A DNA stretch of 64,000 nt from an uncultured Lachnospiraceae bacterium (GCA_910584585.1 CAJUBP010000003.1:123154-187153), one strand, 5' to 3'. Counted from the first letter of the stretch, positions 16,085-25,206 are shown. The notes: a model not told the origin generated them from the sequence alone. Program-made: numbers and translations.

Positions 16085-18757
16085 TTATGCTGTGATGATC
16101 CTGCCGCCCGCACGGGAGCCGGTCTGGATCAGGTTGTAAAGTTCCTGTGAAATCTTCCGGATGTCCTCCTCGCTCCTGACAATCATCTGCTGGATGGTGA
16201 TGAGCGAGGCAAAGCCGAACATATCCCTGCCCGCCGCCCCGGTCATGCCGTCTGTCACGGAGCGCACCGAAGCGTCCGCATCCAGATGGAAATCGGTGGG
16301 GATGGAGGTCTTCATGTCCTCGGCAAGACCGTTCATCACATCGGAAATGCCCTCGCTCAAGCCTTCAGCCGCTTTTACCGCCTCGCCGCCGTTATCCTCG
16401 ATGGAGCCTGCCAGACCTTCCACCAGCATCTCGCCCACCCATGCCATTTCCGTAGACGGGGAATGGATGCCGAAGAAGCCCTTGATTTTACCCATCAAAT
16501 CGGAGCAGAAGCCGCTGACCTTGCCCCACAGCCAGGATGCCGCGTCGCCGATGCCGTTCCAGATTCCCTTAATCAGATTTAAGCCGATACTTGCCATCTG
16601 TGCCGCGCCGCCGGCAAAGCCCTTCACGATTGCCGCTATGATCTGCGGTACTGCCTTCACAATCGAAACAATGATCTGCGGCAGGTTTTTAATCAGCGAA
16701 ACCAGCAGCTTCACGCCGGCAAGGATGATCTTATCCACATTCCCGACAATGGCGTTCACCAGGGAAGTCACAATCTTTGGGATCGCGCCCACCACCGTGG
16801 TGATGATCTGCGGGAGGTTCTGTATCAGGGAAACCAGCAGCTTCATCCCGGCATCAATAAGCTGCGGGATGCTCCCAAGCACCGCCGTCACCAGCCCGTC
16901 AATGATCTGAGGGATTGCCGCCACGACTGCCGTAATTATTTCAGGCAAGGCCGAAACCAGCGAAGTCAGAAGCTGTATCCCTGCGTCTATGATCTGCGGG
17001 ATTGCCCCAATCAGGAAGTCAACGATGGAGGCAATAATCTGCGGCAGCGCCTCTATCAGAACCGGGATGGCATCTAACAGTCCCTGCGCCAGCCCCATAA
17101 TAAGCTGCAGAGCCGCATCCAGTATCATCGGGAGGTTATCCGCAAGGGTCTGCACAATCGTGGTGACCGCCTGCACGATGGCAGGCACCAGCGTGGGCAG
17201 CGATTCCCCGATGCCCGTGGCAAGGGTGGACACGATCTGCACCGCCGCCTCCACGATTGCCGGGAGGCTCTGGATGATGCCGGAAAGGAGGGATGTCAGC
17301 ATCTGTGTGCCTGTGCTGACGAACTGCGGCAGCATGGCCACTGCCGTGTTTACCAGTCCCGTGATTGCTTCCGCAAATGCCGTGTCCGCCCCTTCCACGC
17401 CGTTCACCATGTCCGTGAATGCGGAAACAACGTCCGCAATGGCAGGGAGGAATTCCGCCCGCAGGTTATTCTTCACATTGGAGATGGTTTCCCCAAGCCC
17501 TGCCAGCGTCTCATCCATCCGCGCCTGGCCTTCCCTTGAGGCGACCAGTGCCTCGTTGTTCCGGTAGAACGCCTGGCTTGCCTCGTCATACGTCCCGGAA
17601 AGGGTTTCCATGATGAGGCGGTTGCGCTCGCTCTCCCCGGAGCAGGCGGCCAGCTTTTCATTGAATTCATCCTCGCTGATCCCCACCCAGTTTAAGGCGT
17701 CCGCAAGGGAGCCGGTGACCTGCCCCACCTTGGCGGTTTCATTGGCCGATTCAATCAGCCCTTCAATCGGAAGGGCGTCACCGAACGTGCCGCAGACGCC
17801 CGCCGCGATATCCGTCCATTTGGTGATGTCCTGCTCGTTTTCCGCAAGCTGCGCCAGTAGCTGCGAGGCTTCGGTCGCCGTGTCCGTGTCGCCAAGGATT
17901 TTATAAAACTCGGTGTAGGATTTCTGTGCCGCCTCCCCGCTGTACCCCGCCGCCTCGAAAGCCGTGGTGAGCTTGCCCTGCGCCACACGGTATTCCTCCG
18001 TGGCTTCGTCAAGGTTCCAGATGGCGCTTCCTAATTCCTTAATGCCGTTTAACGCCGCCTGGATGCCAGAGGAGATGAGGTTCCCCATGGCGACTGTCGC
18101 CGCCGAAAGGCCGGAGCCAAGTTTCCCCGCCCCGTCCGAGGCATCCTCCATGGCGTCCCCGAAATCCTCCGTGCTGTCGGAAGCCTCCCGCAGCGTATCC
18201 CGGTTCTCCTCCAGTTCCCCGGAAAGGTCTGCGATGCGTCCCTCCAGCTCCCTTGCCTCGCTGGAGCCTTTCCCGTATTCCAGCACGGCATTGGAGTAGG
18301 CACGTTTCAAGCCCGCCAGTTCCTCCTCCTGGCGTAAAATCTCCTGGGTGAGCCGCTCCGTGGCGTCCACGGTCTGTTCCTCCTGGTTATTCAGCGCCTC
18401 AATCGCCTGCTCGTTCTGGGACAGTTCCCGCTCCATTCCGTTTAGGGCGGCCTCCGCATTGTTGAGCTGTATCTGCCAGTTCTGCGTCCTGCGGTCATTC
18501 TCCCCGAAGGACTCTGCTGCATTCTGCAGGGCGGAGCGTAAGGTCTCCACCTTCTGCCGCTGCGCATCGATCTCCTTATTCAGCACCGTGTTCCGGGAGG
18601 AGAGCGCCTGCACGGAATTATCGTTTTTGTCAAACTGCGAGGATACCAGTTTCATCTCGGAGCCGAGGACTTTGAAGGACTGGTTGATCTCCGCCAGTGC
18701 CTTTTTAAATTCCTTCTCGCCCTCAACGCCAATCCGCAATCCAAAATCATCCGCCAT
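16085..18757 (-). CDS. Tail tape measure protein
   Basis: An 890-residue protein. The N-terminal about 240 residues are coiled coil (IDAQRQKVETLRSALQNAAE; LTQEILRQEEELAGLKRAYS). About 510-770 holds at least five imperfect repeats of about 39 residues of the IPQIIDAGIQLLTSLVSALP type, strongly hydrophobic and helical. An HSPSTEMAWVGE motif near 785 is typical of gut-phage tape measures. It sets tail length and crosses the envelope during injection. It is the longest tail gene and lies between the chaperone pair and Dit. Confidence 0.9.
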   Translation of the reverse strand: MADDFGLRIGVEGEKEFKKALAEINQSFKVLGSEMKLVSSQFDKNDNSVQALSSRNTVLNKEIDAQRQKVETLRSALQNAAESFGENDRRTQNWQIQLNNAEAALNGMERELSQNEQAIEALNNQEEQTVDATERLTQEILRQEEELAGLKRAYSNAVLEYGKGSSEARELEGRIADLSGELEENRDTLREASDSTEDFGDAMEDASDGAGKLGSGLSAATVAMGNLISSGIQAALNGIKELGSAIWNLDEATEEYRVAQGKLTTAFEAAGYSGEAAQKSYTEFYKILGDTDTATEASQLLAQLAENEQDITKWTDIAAGVCGTFGDALPIEGLIESANETAKVGQVTGSLADALNWVGISEDEFNEKLAACSGESERNRLIMETLSGTYDEASQAFYRNNEALVASREGQARMDETLAGLGETISNVKNNLRAEFLPAIADVVSAFTDMVNGVEGADTAFAEAITGLVNTAVAMLPQFVSTGTQMLTSLLSGIIQSLPAIVEAAVQIVSTLATGIGESLPTLVPAIVQAVTTIVQTLADNLPMILDAALQLIMGLAQGLLDAIPVLIEALPQIIASIVDFLIGAIPQIIDAGIQLLTSLVSALPEIITAVVAAIPQIIDGLVTAVLGSIPQLIDAGMKLLVSLIQNLPQIITTVVGAIPKIVTSLVNAIVGNVDKIILAGVKLLVSLIKNLPQIIVSIVKAVPQIIAAIVKGFAGGAAQMASIGLNLIKGIWNGIGDAASWLWGKVSGFCSDLMGKIKGFFGIHSPSTEMAWVGEMLVEGLAGSIEDNGGEAVKAAEGLSEGISDVMNGLAEDMKTSIPTDFHLDADASVRSVTDGMTGAAGRDMFGFASLITIQQMIVRSEEDIRKISQELYNLIQTGSRAGGRIITA

Positions 18758-18802
18758 GCAGCCGCACCCCCTTTCCCCGAAAAATGCACACGGCCATGCC
18801 TG

Positions 18803-19013
18803 CTAAATCCCATATGGGATGATGTCGTCAATGGTCAGTTCCCGCTTCGGCTTCGCAAAGCCCATGAACTGCTTATGGCACTCCCACAAGTCCATCAGAA
18901 GTCCAAACGGCATCAGCCATGTTTCATCCATGGAAAGATGAAGCTGTGCGGTGCCGTAATATAAAAGCCGGGTAAACAGCTCCTCATCGCTTACCCGACC
19001 ACTCCGTTTTTTT
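18803..19013 (-). CDS. Tail assembly chaperone, -1 frameshift extension
   Basis: Too short to stand alone and lacking a start, this frame continues the upstream chaperone after a -1 slip at AAAAAAC (minus strand, 19006-19012). The 0 frame reads GAA-AAA-AAC and stops at 18991. The -1 frame reads on through VSDEELFTRLLYYGTAQLHL, then DLWECHKQFMGFAKPK, and stops at TAG 18803-18805. This is the gpG/gpGT arrangement found just before tape measure genes. The WECHKQ segment is frequent in such extensions. Confidence 0.8.
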
Positions 19014-19374
19014 CCGCAGCCTCCTCGCTCTGGATATTCCGCTTCGTTCCTTTATACATGGCCTCCATGATGGCGTTCTTATATCCTGCCAGCTCCAGCG
19101 GGGAAGTCAGAAGCTCCACCTCCTCGGCGGTCAGCTCCGGCTTTTTCTCCTGCGGGTTTTTCAGGTTGTGTACCAGAATCGGCTGGTTGCATAAAAGTGT
19201 GATCAGCCATACAATCTCATCCAGCGCCATCTCGAAGTTCTCCGACTTCATCAGCTTTTCGCCCAGGTCCTCCAGCCCGCCGTAGCGTCCTGCGATCTCC
19301 TTTGTCGCCCTCGTGGTCAGGAGCATCCCATACTCCGTCCCGCCGATATTGATTACCGCACTTCTCTCATCCAT
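18991..19374 (-). CDS. Tail assembly chaperone (gpG-like)
   Basis: A 127-residue protein (MDERSAVINIGGTEYGMLLT, LDEIVWLITLLCNQPI) at the position of gpG between the major tail protein and the tape measure. It ends AAEKNGVVG after a slippery AAAAAAC, which allows the longer gpGT-like fusion described separately. The ratio of the two products is usually critical for tail assembly. The start is the ATG overlapping the end of the tail tube gene region, 3 bp downstream of its stop. Confidence 0.8.
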   Translation of the reverse strand: MDERSAVINIGGTEYGMLLTTRATKEIAGRYGGLEDLGEKLMKSENFEMALDEIVWLITLLCNQPILVHNLKNPQEKKPELTAEEVELLTSPLELAGYKNAIMEAMYKGTKRNIQSEEAAEKNGVVG

Positions 19375-19377
19375 CTG

Positions 19378-19986
19378 TTAGCCCTCCCCGTTCTGTGATG
19401 GAGCCGCCGTAAATGCCGGTTCATATACATTTTTGTACCAGTCCGCAATCGTGGAAGCGGAAACACCCGCGTCATCCTCGGAAACCTCCGCCTTCCACGG
19501 ATGGCTGCCCTTGCCGTCCACCTTGTTCCGGCGCAGCACCGTCCCCTCAATGGTGGGCGTGGAGAATTCGATGGACTCCCCCTTCGTGGTAAGGTTGGTA
19601 GCCGGGATGCCGAACTTCACACGGTACAGCCAGAAGTAGCGGTATTTCCCGTTTGCCTTCTTTGCCCGGAACCCCACCGCCACCGGGTCGCCGCCGTCCT
19701 CGGATGCGGAAACCAGAACCTTGTTGCTGTCAATCTTTGCCCCTGTGAGGTCCTCTGCCACTGCGGGGCCGATGTCCGCCACGCCAAGGGCGAGCGTCCC
19801 GCTCTGGAACTCCTTCACGATCTCCGCCGCCCCGTCGTCCGCATACAGCGTCGCCTCCGCAAGCTCCACGGACAGCTCGGCGGTCATCGCTTTGGCAAGG
19901 GGGACGGGAGTGGCATAGGTCTCATCACCGTCCTCGTCCTCCGTGATCTTTGCATAAAATAATTTGTCAAGGCCAATCGTAGCCAT
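19378..19986 (-). CDS. Major tail tube protein (phi13 family type)
   Basis: A 202-residue protein: MATIGLDKLFYAKITEDEDG at the start, YATPVPLAKAMTAELSVELA, and FKAK-type strand motifs such as VGFRAKKANGKYRYFWLYRV. The N-terminal arrangement is that of phi13-type major tail proteins. It polymerises into the siphovirus tail tube. It is flanked by the tail terminator-like gene and the chaperone, the usual order. Confidence 0.87.
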   Translation of the reverse strand: MATIGLDKLFYAKITEDEDGDETYATPVPLAKAMTAELSVELAEATLYADDGAAEIVKEFQSGTLALGVADIGPAVAEDLTGAKIDSNKVLVSASEDGGDPVAVGFRAKKANGKYRYFWLYRVKFGIPATNLTTKGESIEFSTPTIEGTVLRRNKVDGKGSHPWKAEVSEDDAGVSASTIADWYKNVYEPAFTAAPSQNGEG

Positions 19987-19989
19987 ATA

Positions 19990-20331
19990 TCATTCCTCCA
20001 ATCCATACAGTTTTGCCACATCAATGGCGTAATGGTGGAAGCCGGTATCATCCTCGTGGCCGATGTAGCACCTGTCCGTGATGGTAAAATCCGCCGCCAG
20101 CAGCTTTTTTACCAGCTTCTTTTTGTACGGCATATAGTTGCCCTTCACGAACAGGGAGAGCCGTGCCTCCTGCGTTTCATATTCCGGCGCATTGTCGGCG
20201 TGCAGCCCAAAGCTGTCGCCAAGCGGCGTCACCACCACATATTTGTCCGGCGGCGTGCCGGAAAACACGCCGGTCTCCACAGAAAGCCCGCAGCTTTCCA
20301 CTGCGGGCTTGATTTCCGACAGCAGGCTCAT
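19990..20331 (-). CDS. Tail completion/terminator-like protein
   Basis: A 113-residue protein (MSLLSEIKPAVESCGLSVET; KYVVVTPLGDSFGLHADNAP; RCYIGHEDDTGFHHYAIDVA). Size, position before the tail tube gene and the central beta-strand pattern fit the tail terminator/completion family. It overlaps the preceding HK97 gp10-like gene by 4 bp. Family assigned mostly from order. Confidence 0.68.
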   Translation of the reverse strand: MSLLSEIKPAVESCGLSVETGVFSGTPPDKYVVVTPLGDSFGLHADNAPEYETQEARLSLFVKGNYMPYKKKLVKKLLAADFTITDRCYIGHEDDTGFHHYAIDVAKLYGLEE

Positions 20332-20759
20332 AACCCATCCACCTCCTGCTCCAGCTTTGCCTTCATCGCTTCGATGGCGGCGTTCTTTGACGCCGATTTC
20401 GCAGGCTTTAAGAACGGCTTCGGCGGCTGCCCGCTTTTGCCGTACTCCAGAACAGACGCAATCTTGGCGTTGCTGTCCCCGTCCGTCCTCGGTTCGGAAA
20501 ACCCGACCTTCACATTGAAATCCCCGTTCCTGTCCTGCAGGGCGGGGGAAGTGCCGAGGGCAGATAAAAGCTGCCCCGTGGAGCGTGACGGCTCCTTTGT
20601 CCCGCTGCCGATGGCCGCCTGCAGGTTGGAGCGCACCTTCGACTCCACCACTTCCGCACCCGCCTCCAGCACCTTCGGCAGGATTTCATCCGTTTTGTCC
20701 GCAAGCCGGGATACCTTCATCAGGAAATCCTCCGGCATTTTCCATGCCGCTTTAGCCAC
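20328..20759 (-). CDS. HK97 gp10-like minor structural protein
   Basis: A 143-residue protein: DEILPKVLEAGAEVVESKVR, STGQLLSALGTSPAL, ASVLEYGKSGQPPKPFLKPA. The EYG and PPKPFL motifs mark the HK97 gp10 head-tail family. The start is set at GTG (20757-20759), preceded by CAGGAGGTGGAGAAAA and overlapping the adaptor's stop; the longer frame reads into the neighbour. It probably acts at the neck or tail terminus. Confidence 0.83.
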   Translation of the reverse strand: MAKAAWKMPEDFLMKVSRLADKTDEILPKVLEAGAEVVESKVRSNLQAAIGSGTKEPSRSTGQLLSALGTSPALQDRNGDFNVKVGFSEPRTDGDSNAKIASVLEYGKSGQPPKPFLKPAKSASKNAAIEAMKAKLEQEVDGL

Positions 20760-21084
20760 TTTTCTCCACCTCCTGCACCAATGCCTCCAGATACATCCCG
20801 CGCCCTTTGACATCCTCCACGGAAGTGATCCCAAAGGTATGCCCGGAACATATAATTTTCATGTCTGTTGTAACCGTGAGGTTTGGTATGGCACGGAAAC
20901 GGAAAAGGTCGGTGGCAGTCGTAAAAGCGGCCATGTTCGCCCATTTCTCGCTGCCGTGCCGCCCCTCACGGTATGCCCGGACGGAAGCGAGGACTTCATC
21001 GGTTTCCACCTTGAAGCCCTCGTCATCGGTCGTGACCTTCTTCTGCACGATGTCGATAAAGACATTCATTTTTCCAAAAGACAT
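20752..21084 (-). CDS. Head closure / head-tail adaptor protein
   Basis: A 110-residue protein with MSFGKMNVFIDIVQKKVTTD, RAYREGRHGSEKWANMAAFT and a C-terminal beta barrel pattern (DMKIICSGHTFGITSVEDVK, MYLEALVQEVE). This fits SPP1 gp16-type head closure proteins. It sits between the connector gene (21088) and the gp10-like gene, each only a few bases apart. Confidence 0.82.
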   Translation of the reverse strand: MSFGKMNVFIDIVQKKVTTDDEGFKVETDEVLASVRAYREGRHGSEKWANMAAFTTATDLFRFRAIPNLTVTTDMKIICSGHTFGITSVEDVKGRGMYLEALVQEVEKSG

Positions 21085-21087
21085 CCG

Positions 21088-21405
21088 TCACACCTTCCAT
21101 TCCCTGTCAAGCCGCAGGAGCAGGTTCACCGTGTTCCACACCTGCTGTGCGGCGTTTGTGTTGTCCGCAAAAAAGCCGCCCGTGCTGCCGTCCCTGCTTT
21201 CATAGAAATGGGAGGCAAGCATGATGACCGCCTGTTCCGTGGTCGGCGGCATTTCCTTTTCGCTGTAAGCCCCTTCCGGGATATGCTGGTAGCTTTCCGC
21301 ATAGGACACGGCGGCGGTGATGTAGCTTTTCAGAAGCGCGTCATCCGCCGAATGCTCCAGTATGAGGTTCTTCTTCACTTTCTCAAGCAACGTATCCATA
21401 TCCAT
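21088..21405 (-). CDS. Head-tail connector (gp6-like)
   Basis: A 105-residue helical protein (MDMDTLLEKVKKNLILEHSA, DDALLKSYITAAVSYAESYQ, QAVIMLASHFYESRDG). DNA-packaging/connector proteins of the gp6 type have this DD.LL..YI..A..Y.E pattern and the YE.R segment. It is the first gene after the major capsid protein. The ATG at 21405 is preferred over an adjacent upstream GTG. Confidence 0.85.
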   Translation of the reverse strand: MDMDTLLEKVKKNLILEHSADDALLKSYITAAVSYAESYQHIPEGAYSEKEMPPTTEQAVIMLASHFYESRDGSTGGFFADNTNAAQQVWNTVNLLLRLDREWKV

Positions 21406-21422
21406 CACCGCCGCCCCTTTCC

Positions 21423-22640
21423 TTAAGCCGAAGCCCCTGCCTTCTGCTCCAGCACCTTCACCGCTTCCGCAAGGATCATCTTCCCGTCCACACGCTGCGA
21501 GGCGAGGAAGCCCACCTGCCCCGTTGCCGCGAACAGCTCGTTCAGGCGCTTAAAGGAACGCCCCTGCCGGTCGGCAATCCAGTAATAGGAAAAATCACCG
21601 AAAGCGATGGTCTTTGCGCCTGCGGCAATGGCCGGCATATAGGCGGAGGTCTTTACCGGGCGGCCAAGGATGGTGTCCGGGGTACCCGCCGTAAGGGAAG
21701 GCTGCCATAAATACTGCCCGTTGCTGTCCTTCAGCTTGCGGATGGCCTTGATGGTGGAGTCGTTTAACACCCACACGGATTTCTTGCGGTACGGGGATTT
21801 CAGCGAATAATATAAATCCATCAGCTCATCCGCCGTCACTGCCGTGGAAGACGCAGCGGTCACGCCCGTTTCCGCGCCGCCCGTGGCCGCTAAAACGCCC
21901 AGCGGCTTGCCCGTGCCGTTGCCCGTGAAGAACGCCTCCTCTTCCTTCGCCCCGATCCTGCGGGCAAACTCGCGGGAGATATAGGACTGCAGGTCAAACA
22001 CGCTGTCATTCAGCAGTTCCTCGGAAACCTTGATCATGGTACCCAGCTTGTAAGCGCCGATGGAAACCTGCCCGAAGGAGTCGTCGCTCTCCGGGAACGC
22101 CCCCTCCTCATCAATCCACGATGCCGTACCTTTGGTGGCCACAACGGGGATTTTGCGGTCGCCGCTTGAAGTCTGGATGACCTTTGCCATCTGGCGGAAG
22201 ACGTTCTCCTCCTCCAGCGCCTCCACCAGTGTGCGCTCGTACTCATCCGGTACCAGATAGCCGCCCTCGGAGTCCGTGCCAATCTGCAGGGCATTGGTCA
22301 CATTCGGCATCGGCGCCTTGGAGCGCATGGCATTCCAGAAATTCTTTTTGTACTCATCGGAGGCACGCCCCGTCTTATCCTCCCCGTCTGCATCCGCTTT
22401 GCCGCCCGGCTTCCCCGTGAGGGGCTTATTCAGCGGACGGTTCAGCTCCGCATCCAAAGCCTCCTGCCGCTCCAGCCTTGCGATCTCTTTCCCAAGGTCG
22501 GTGATCTCCTGCTCCATCTTCGTGTATGCGGCGTCATCCTCTGCGGAAAGGACGCCGTTCTCCTTCCTGTGGGAATCCAAAAATGCCTTTGCCGCCTCCC
22601 ATGCCTTCGCGCGTTTCTCACGCAGTTCAAGAATCGTCAT
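21423..22640 (-). CDS. Major capsid protein, HK97 fold
   Basis: A 405-residue capsid protein. Residues 1-110 form a charged coiled-coil scaffolding (delta) region (LREKRAKAWEAAKAFLDSHR). The mature HK97 core follows: GGYLVPDEYERTLVEALEEE, IPVVATKGTASWIDEEGAFP, FTGNGTGKPLGVLA, and a C-terminal VDGKMILAEAVKVLEQKA. The delta region is probably removed by the Clp-type protease encoded just upstream. Length is typical. Confidence 0.95.
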   Translation of the reverse strand: MTILELREKRAKAWEAAKAFLDSHRKENGVLSAEDDAAYTKMEQEITDLGKEIARLERQEALDAELNRPLNKPLTGKPGGKADADGEDKTGRASDEYKKNFWNAMRSKAPMPNVTNALQIGTDSEGGYLVPDEYERTLVEALEEENVFRQMAKVIQTSSGDRKIPVVATKGTASWIDEEGAFPESDDSFGQVSIGAYKLGTMIKVSEELLNDSVFDLQSYISREFARRIGAKEEEAFFTGNGTGKPLGVLAATGGAETGVTAASSTAVTADELMDLYYSLKSPYRKKSVWVLNDSTIKAIRKLKDSNGQYLWQPSLTAGTPDTILGRPVKTSAYMPAIAAGAKTIAFGDFSYYWIADRQGRSFKRLNELFAATGQVGFLASQRVDGKMILAEAVKVLEQKAGASA

Positions 22641-22656
22641 AATGAAATCCTCCTTC

Positions 22657-23484
22657 TTATCGCTTTAATAAATTAAGCCGCTCCATGAGTGCGTCCACGG
22701 AACGGCCGGTTTCTGTATCCGGTGCAGGGATTTCTGCCTGCGCCTGGATATCTGCTTTCGGTTTTTCCCCGCCATATTTGGCGGCCAGTTTATTCAAAAG
22801 GGCGTTGTTTGCCGCCCTGCGGGAGAACAGCATGGAGCTTGAAGCCGGAGGGAATTTCTTTTCCTCATCCTCTTCGGAACTGTCCCCTTCGCCCTCCTCC
22901 GGCTCCTTTTCCGGCTCCGTCTTTGCCCGCGCCATGATCTCATCCGCAAAGCCAAGCTCCACCGCTTTATTGGCATCCATCCACGTTTCCGCATCCATCA
23001 GGTGCGACAGCTTCGGGCGGGAAAGCCCCGTCTTTAACACATAGGCATTGATGATGGACTCCTTCACTTCGGAAAGCATATCGATGGCCTTCTGCATCTC
23101 GGCATGGTCGCCCCAGGCGATGGTAGCGGGATTGTGGATCATCAGCATGGATACCGGGGACACCAAAACCGTGTCGCCTGCCATGGCAATGACGGATGCC
23201 GCCGATGCAGCGATGCCGTCAATCTTTACGGTTACCTTTCCCTTATAGTTGGAGAGCATATTGTAAATCTGTGCCGCCGCCACACAGTCGCCGCCCGGCG
23301 AATTGATCCACACGGTAATGTCACCGCTCCCGGCATTCAGCTCATCCTTGAAAAGCTGCGGCGTGACGTCATCGTCAAACCAGCTTTCCTCTGCGATGGT
23401 GCCGTTCAGAAACAGAGTCCTCTCCTCCGGAGCCGTCCCCGTCTCCGCCTGGTTCCTCCACTTCCAGAACTTCTTCGTTTTCAT
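22657..23484 (-). CDS. Head maturation protease, ClpP type
   Basis: A 275-residue S14-family prohead protease. INSPGGDCVAAAQIYNML, GIAASAASVIAMAG with Ser94, and MLMIHNP with His117 give the ClpP catalytic pattern. A Glu-rich tail (PEEGEGDSSEEDEEKKFPP) follows, ahead of a predicted cleavage/scaffold region. The start is the ATG at 23484, after GGAGAGGAGGAATCC; an upstream frame from 23526 lacks a site. It overlaps the portal gene by about 110 bp in another frame, which is unusually long. Confidence 0.9.
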   Translation of the reverse strand: MKTKKFWKWRNQAETGTAPEERTLFLNGTIAEESWFDDDVTPQLFKDELNAGSGDITVWINSPGGDCVAAAQIYNMLSNYKGKVTVKIDGIAASAASVIAMAGDTVLVSPVSMLMIHNPATIAWGDHAEMQKAIDMLSEVKESIINAYVLKTGLSRPKLSHLMDAETWMDANKAVELGFADEIMARAKTEPEKEPEEGEGDSSEEDEEKKFPPASSSMLFSRRAANNALLNKLAAKYGGEKPKADIQAQAEIPAPDTETGRSVDALMERLNLLKR

Positions 23485-24733
23485 TGGATTCCTCCTCTCC
23501 GTCCTTTTTGCCGAACAGACCGGCATCGGACAATTTTGTCATGTTCCCGTTTATCAGATACAGGTCACCTCCCAACTCCTCCGGGATACGGTCAAGGTTC
23601 TCCAGCTCCCGGATGTCATTTGCGGACATCCACCCGTTCTGCCGCCCCACGGCGTACCCGTTCATGCGGCTCTGATAGTCGCCCCGGAGCAGGCCGTCCA
23701 CATTGAATTTCACAAAATACTGCTTCTTTTCCTCCGGCGTCAGCAAAGACCGCACCATGGACTGCTCCCACCGGGATACCCATGGGTCGAGGGTGTATTT
23801 CACAAATTCAAGCGACTGCTGCTCTATATTTGAAAACGAGGATTTCTCCAGGTCGCCCACCATGTGCGGAGGCACACGGAAAATCCTCGCAATCTCATTG
23901 ATCTGGAACTTCCTCGTTTCCAGAAACTGCGCCTGTTCCGGGGAAATGGAGATGGGCGTGTATTTCATCCCCTCTTCCAGCACTGCCACCTTGTTTGCGT
24001 TGTGGCTGCCGCCAAAGGTGGACTGCCAGCTCTCCCGCACCCTTGAGGGGTCTTTCAGCGTTCCCGGATGCTCCAGCACGCCGCTCGGCTGTGCACCGTT
24101 GGCGAAGAACTTCGCCCCGTATTCCTCGCAGGCAATCGCCATGCCGATGGCGTTCTTTGCCATGGCAATCGGGGAATAGCCTACCAGCCCGTCAAAGCCA
24201 AGACCGGGGATATGCAGAACCTCCGATGGCGGCAGGATGACTGTGCTGCCTTTCACGGTCGGCGCGTCATCCATGCTCACCGTGTATTCGTAATAAAGCT
24301 GCCCCTTGGAATCCCGCTCCACATTCATCCGGTCCGGCATCAGTGGGTACAGCCCCAAGACCTCCCCCTTGCCGTTGCGGATGATCTGTGCATAGGCATT
24401 GCCCCAAAGGAGCAGGTGTGTCATCAGCGTTTCCCGGAACACGAAAGAAGTCATCTCCGAATTCGGCTCGTCATGGAGTAAAAAATACAGCGGGTGGTCT
24501 GCCGCCTTTTCCTTCCCTCCATTATCCGTATATCTGTAAAAATGCAGCGGCAGCCCCGCCACCGCCTCGGACAGAATCCGGACGCAGGAGTACACCGCCG
24601 TCATCTGCATGGAGGAACGCTCATTGACACGCTTCCCGCTCGTGCTCCCGCCCATGAAAAAGCTGTAGGCGCTGCCCGACGTGCGGTTCTGAGGCGCATC
24701 CCTCGCCCTGAACAACCCGCTGAATAATCCCAT
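23375..24733 (-). CDS. Portal protein, HK97 family
   Basis: A 452-residue portal. Characteristic stretches are VNERSSMQMTAVYSCVRILS, LMTHLLLWGNAYAQIIRNG, GLVGYSPIAMAKNAIGMA, RIFRVPPHMVGDLEKSSFSN and DIRELENLDRIPEELGGDLY. It forms the dodecameric ring for DNA packaging. The start is MGLFSGLF at 24733. The last about 36 residues, acidic then basic (EVEEPGGDGDGSGGEDSVSE), overlap the start of the protease gene. Confidence 0.94.
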   Translation of the reverse strand: MGLFSGLFRARDAPQNRTSGSAYSFFMGGSTSGKRVNERSSMQMTAVYSCVRILSEAVAGLPLHFYRYTDNGGKEKAADHPLYFLLHDEPNSEMTSFVFRETLMTHLLLWGNAYAQIIRNGKGEVLGLYPLMPDRMNVERDSKGQLYYEYTVSMDDAPTVKGSTVILPPSEVLHIPGLGFDGLVGYSPIAMAKNAIGMAIACEEYGAKFFANGAQPSGVLEHPGTLKDPSRVRESWQSTFGGSHNANKVAVLEEGMKYTPISISPEQAQFLETRKFQINEIARIFRVPPHMVGDLEKSSFSNIEQQSLEFVKYTLDPWVSRWEQSMVRSLLTPEEKKQYFVKFNVDGLLRGDYQSRMNGYAVGRQNGWMSANDIRELENLDRIPEELGGDLYLINGNMTKLSDAGLFGKKDGEEESNENEEVLEVEEPGGDGDGSGGEDSVSERHHRRGKLV

Positions 24734-24815
24734 AGGAACCACGCTCCTTTCCGAAAAGCAGACAGACAGAAGGCACCGCCGAAGCGATGCCCGTCTGCCT
24801 GCCCGAAATGTATTT

Positions 24816-25112
24816 TTATTTTTCTTCCTTGAACTGTTTTATCCATCTGTCAAGGTTTATCCCGTCCCGGAACCCTGCCCGGTAGTAATATTCGTTTTCC
24901 CTTGTTGCTTCCGAGTTTGTCACATCCTCGCACAGCTCCATCATTTCCCGCTGCTCCGCGCTTAACTGCTCAAACAGCAGCTCGTGTGCCTGGTCTGCTT
25001 TTTCCGCCTCCGCCGCCTGTTCCTCCGTAAGGGGATAATCCTTTTTAAAGGCATCGTGATGCATCCCCATCCGTTCCGAAATGATAAGCTCAAGGAAATC
25101 CTTCTCGTCCAT
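24816..25112 (-). CDS. Unknown small acidic protein between terminase and portal
   Basis: A 98-residue, Glu-rich helical protein (MDEKDFLELIISERMGMHHD; YYYRAGFRDGINLDRWIKQF). No family is recognised beyond the common phage ending RAGFRDG-type, which resembles DUF6809/DUF-type small regulators. The start after GAAGGAGGTGGAAAG at 25112 is chosen over the longer frame. Its place between large terminase and portal is where phages often hold small accessory genes. Confidence 0.6.
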   Translation of the reverse strand: MDEKDFLELIISERMGMHHDAFKKDYPLTEEQAAEAEKADQAHELLFEQLSAEQREMMELCEDVTNSEATRENEYYYRAGFRDGINLDRWIKQFKEEK

Positions 25113-25206
25113 CTTTCCACCTCCTTCGCCAGACAGCATAAAGGAACTTGCGGAAAATAGCCATATAAGGAACCGACAAAGATAATGTGTACAGACTGGT
25201 GAAAAA

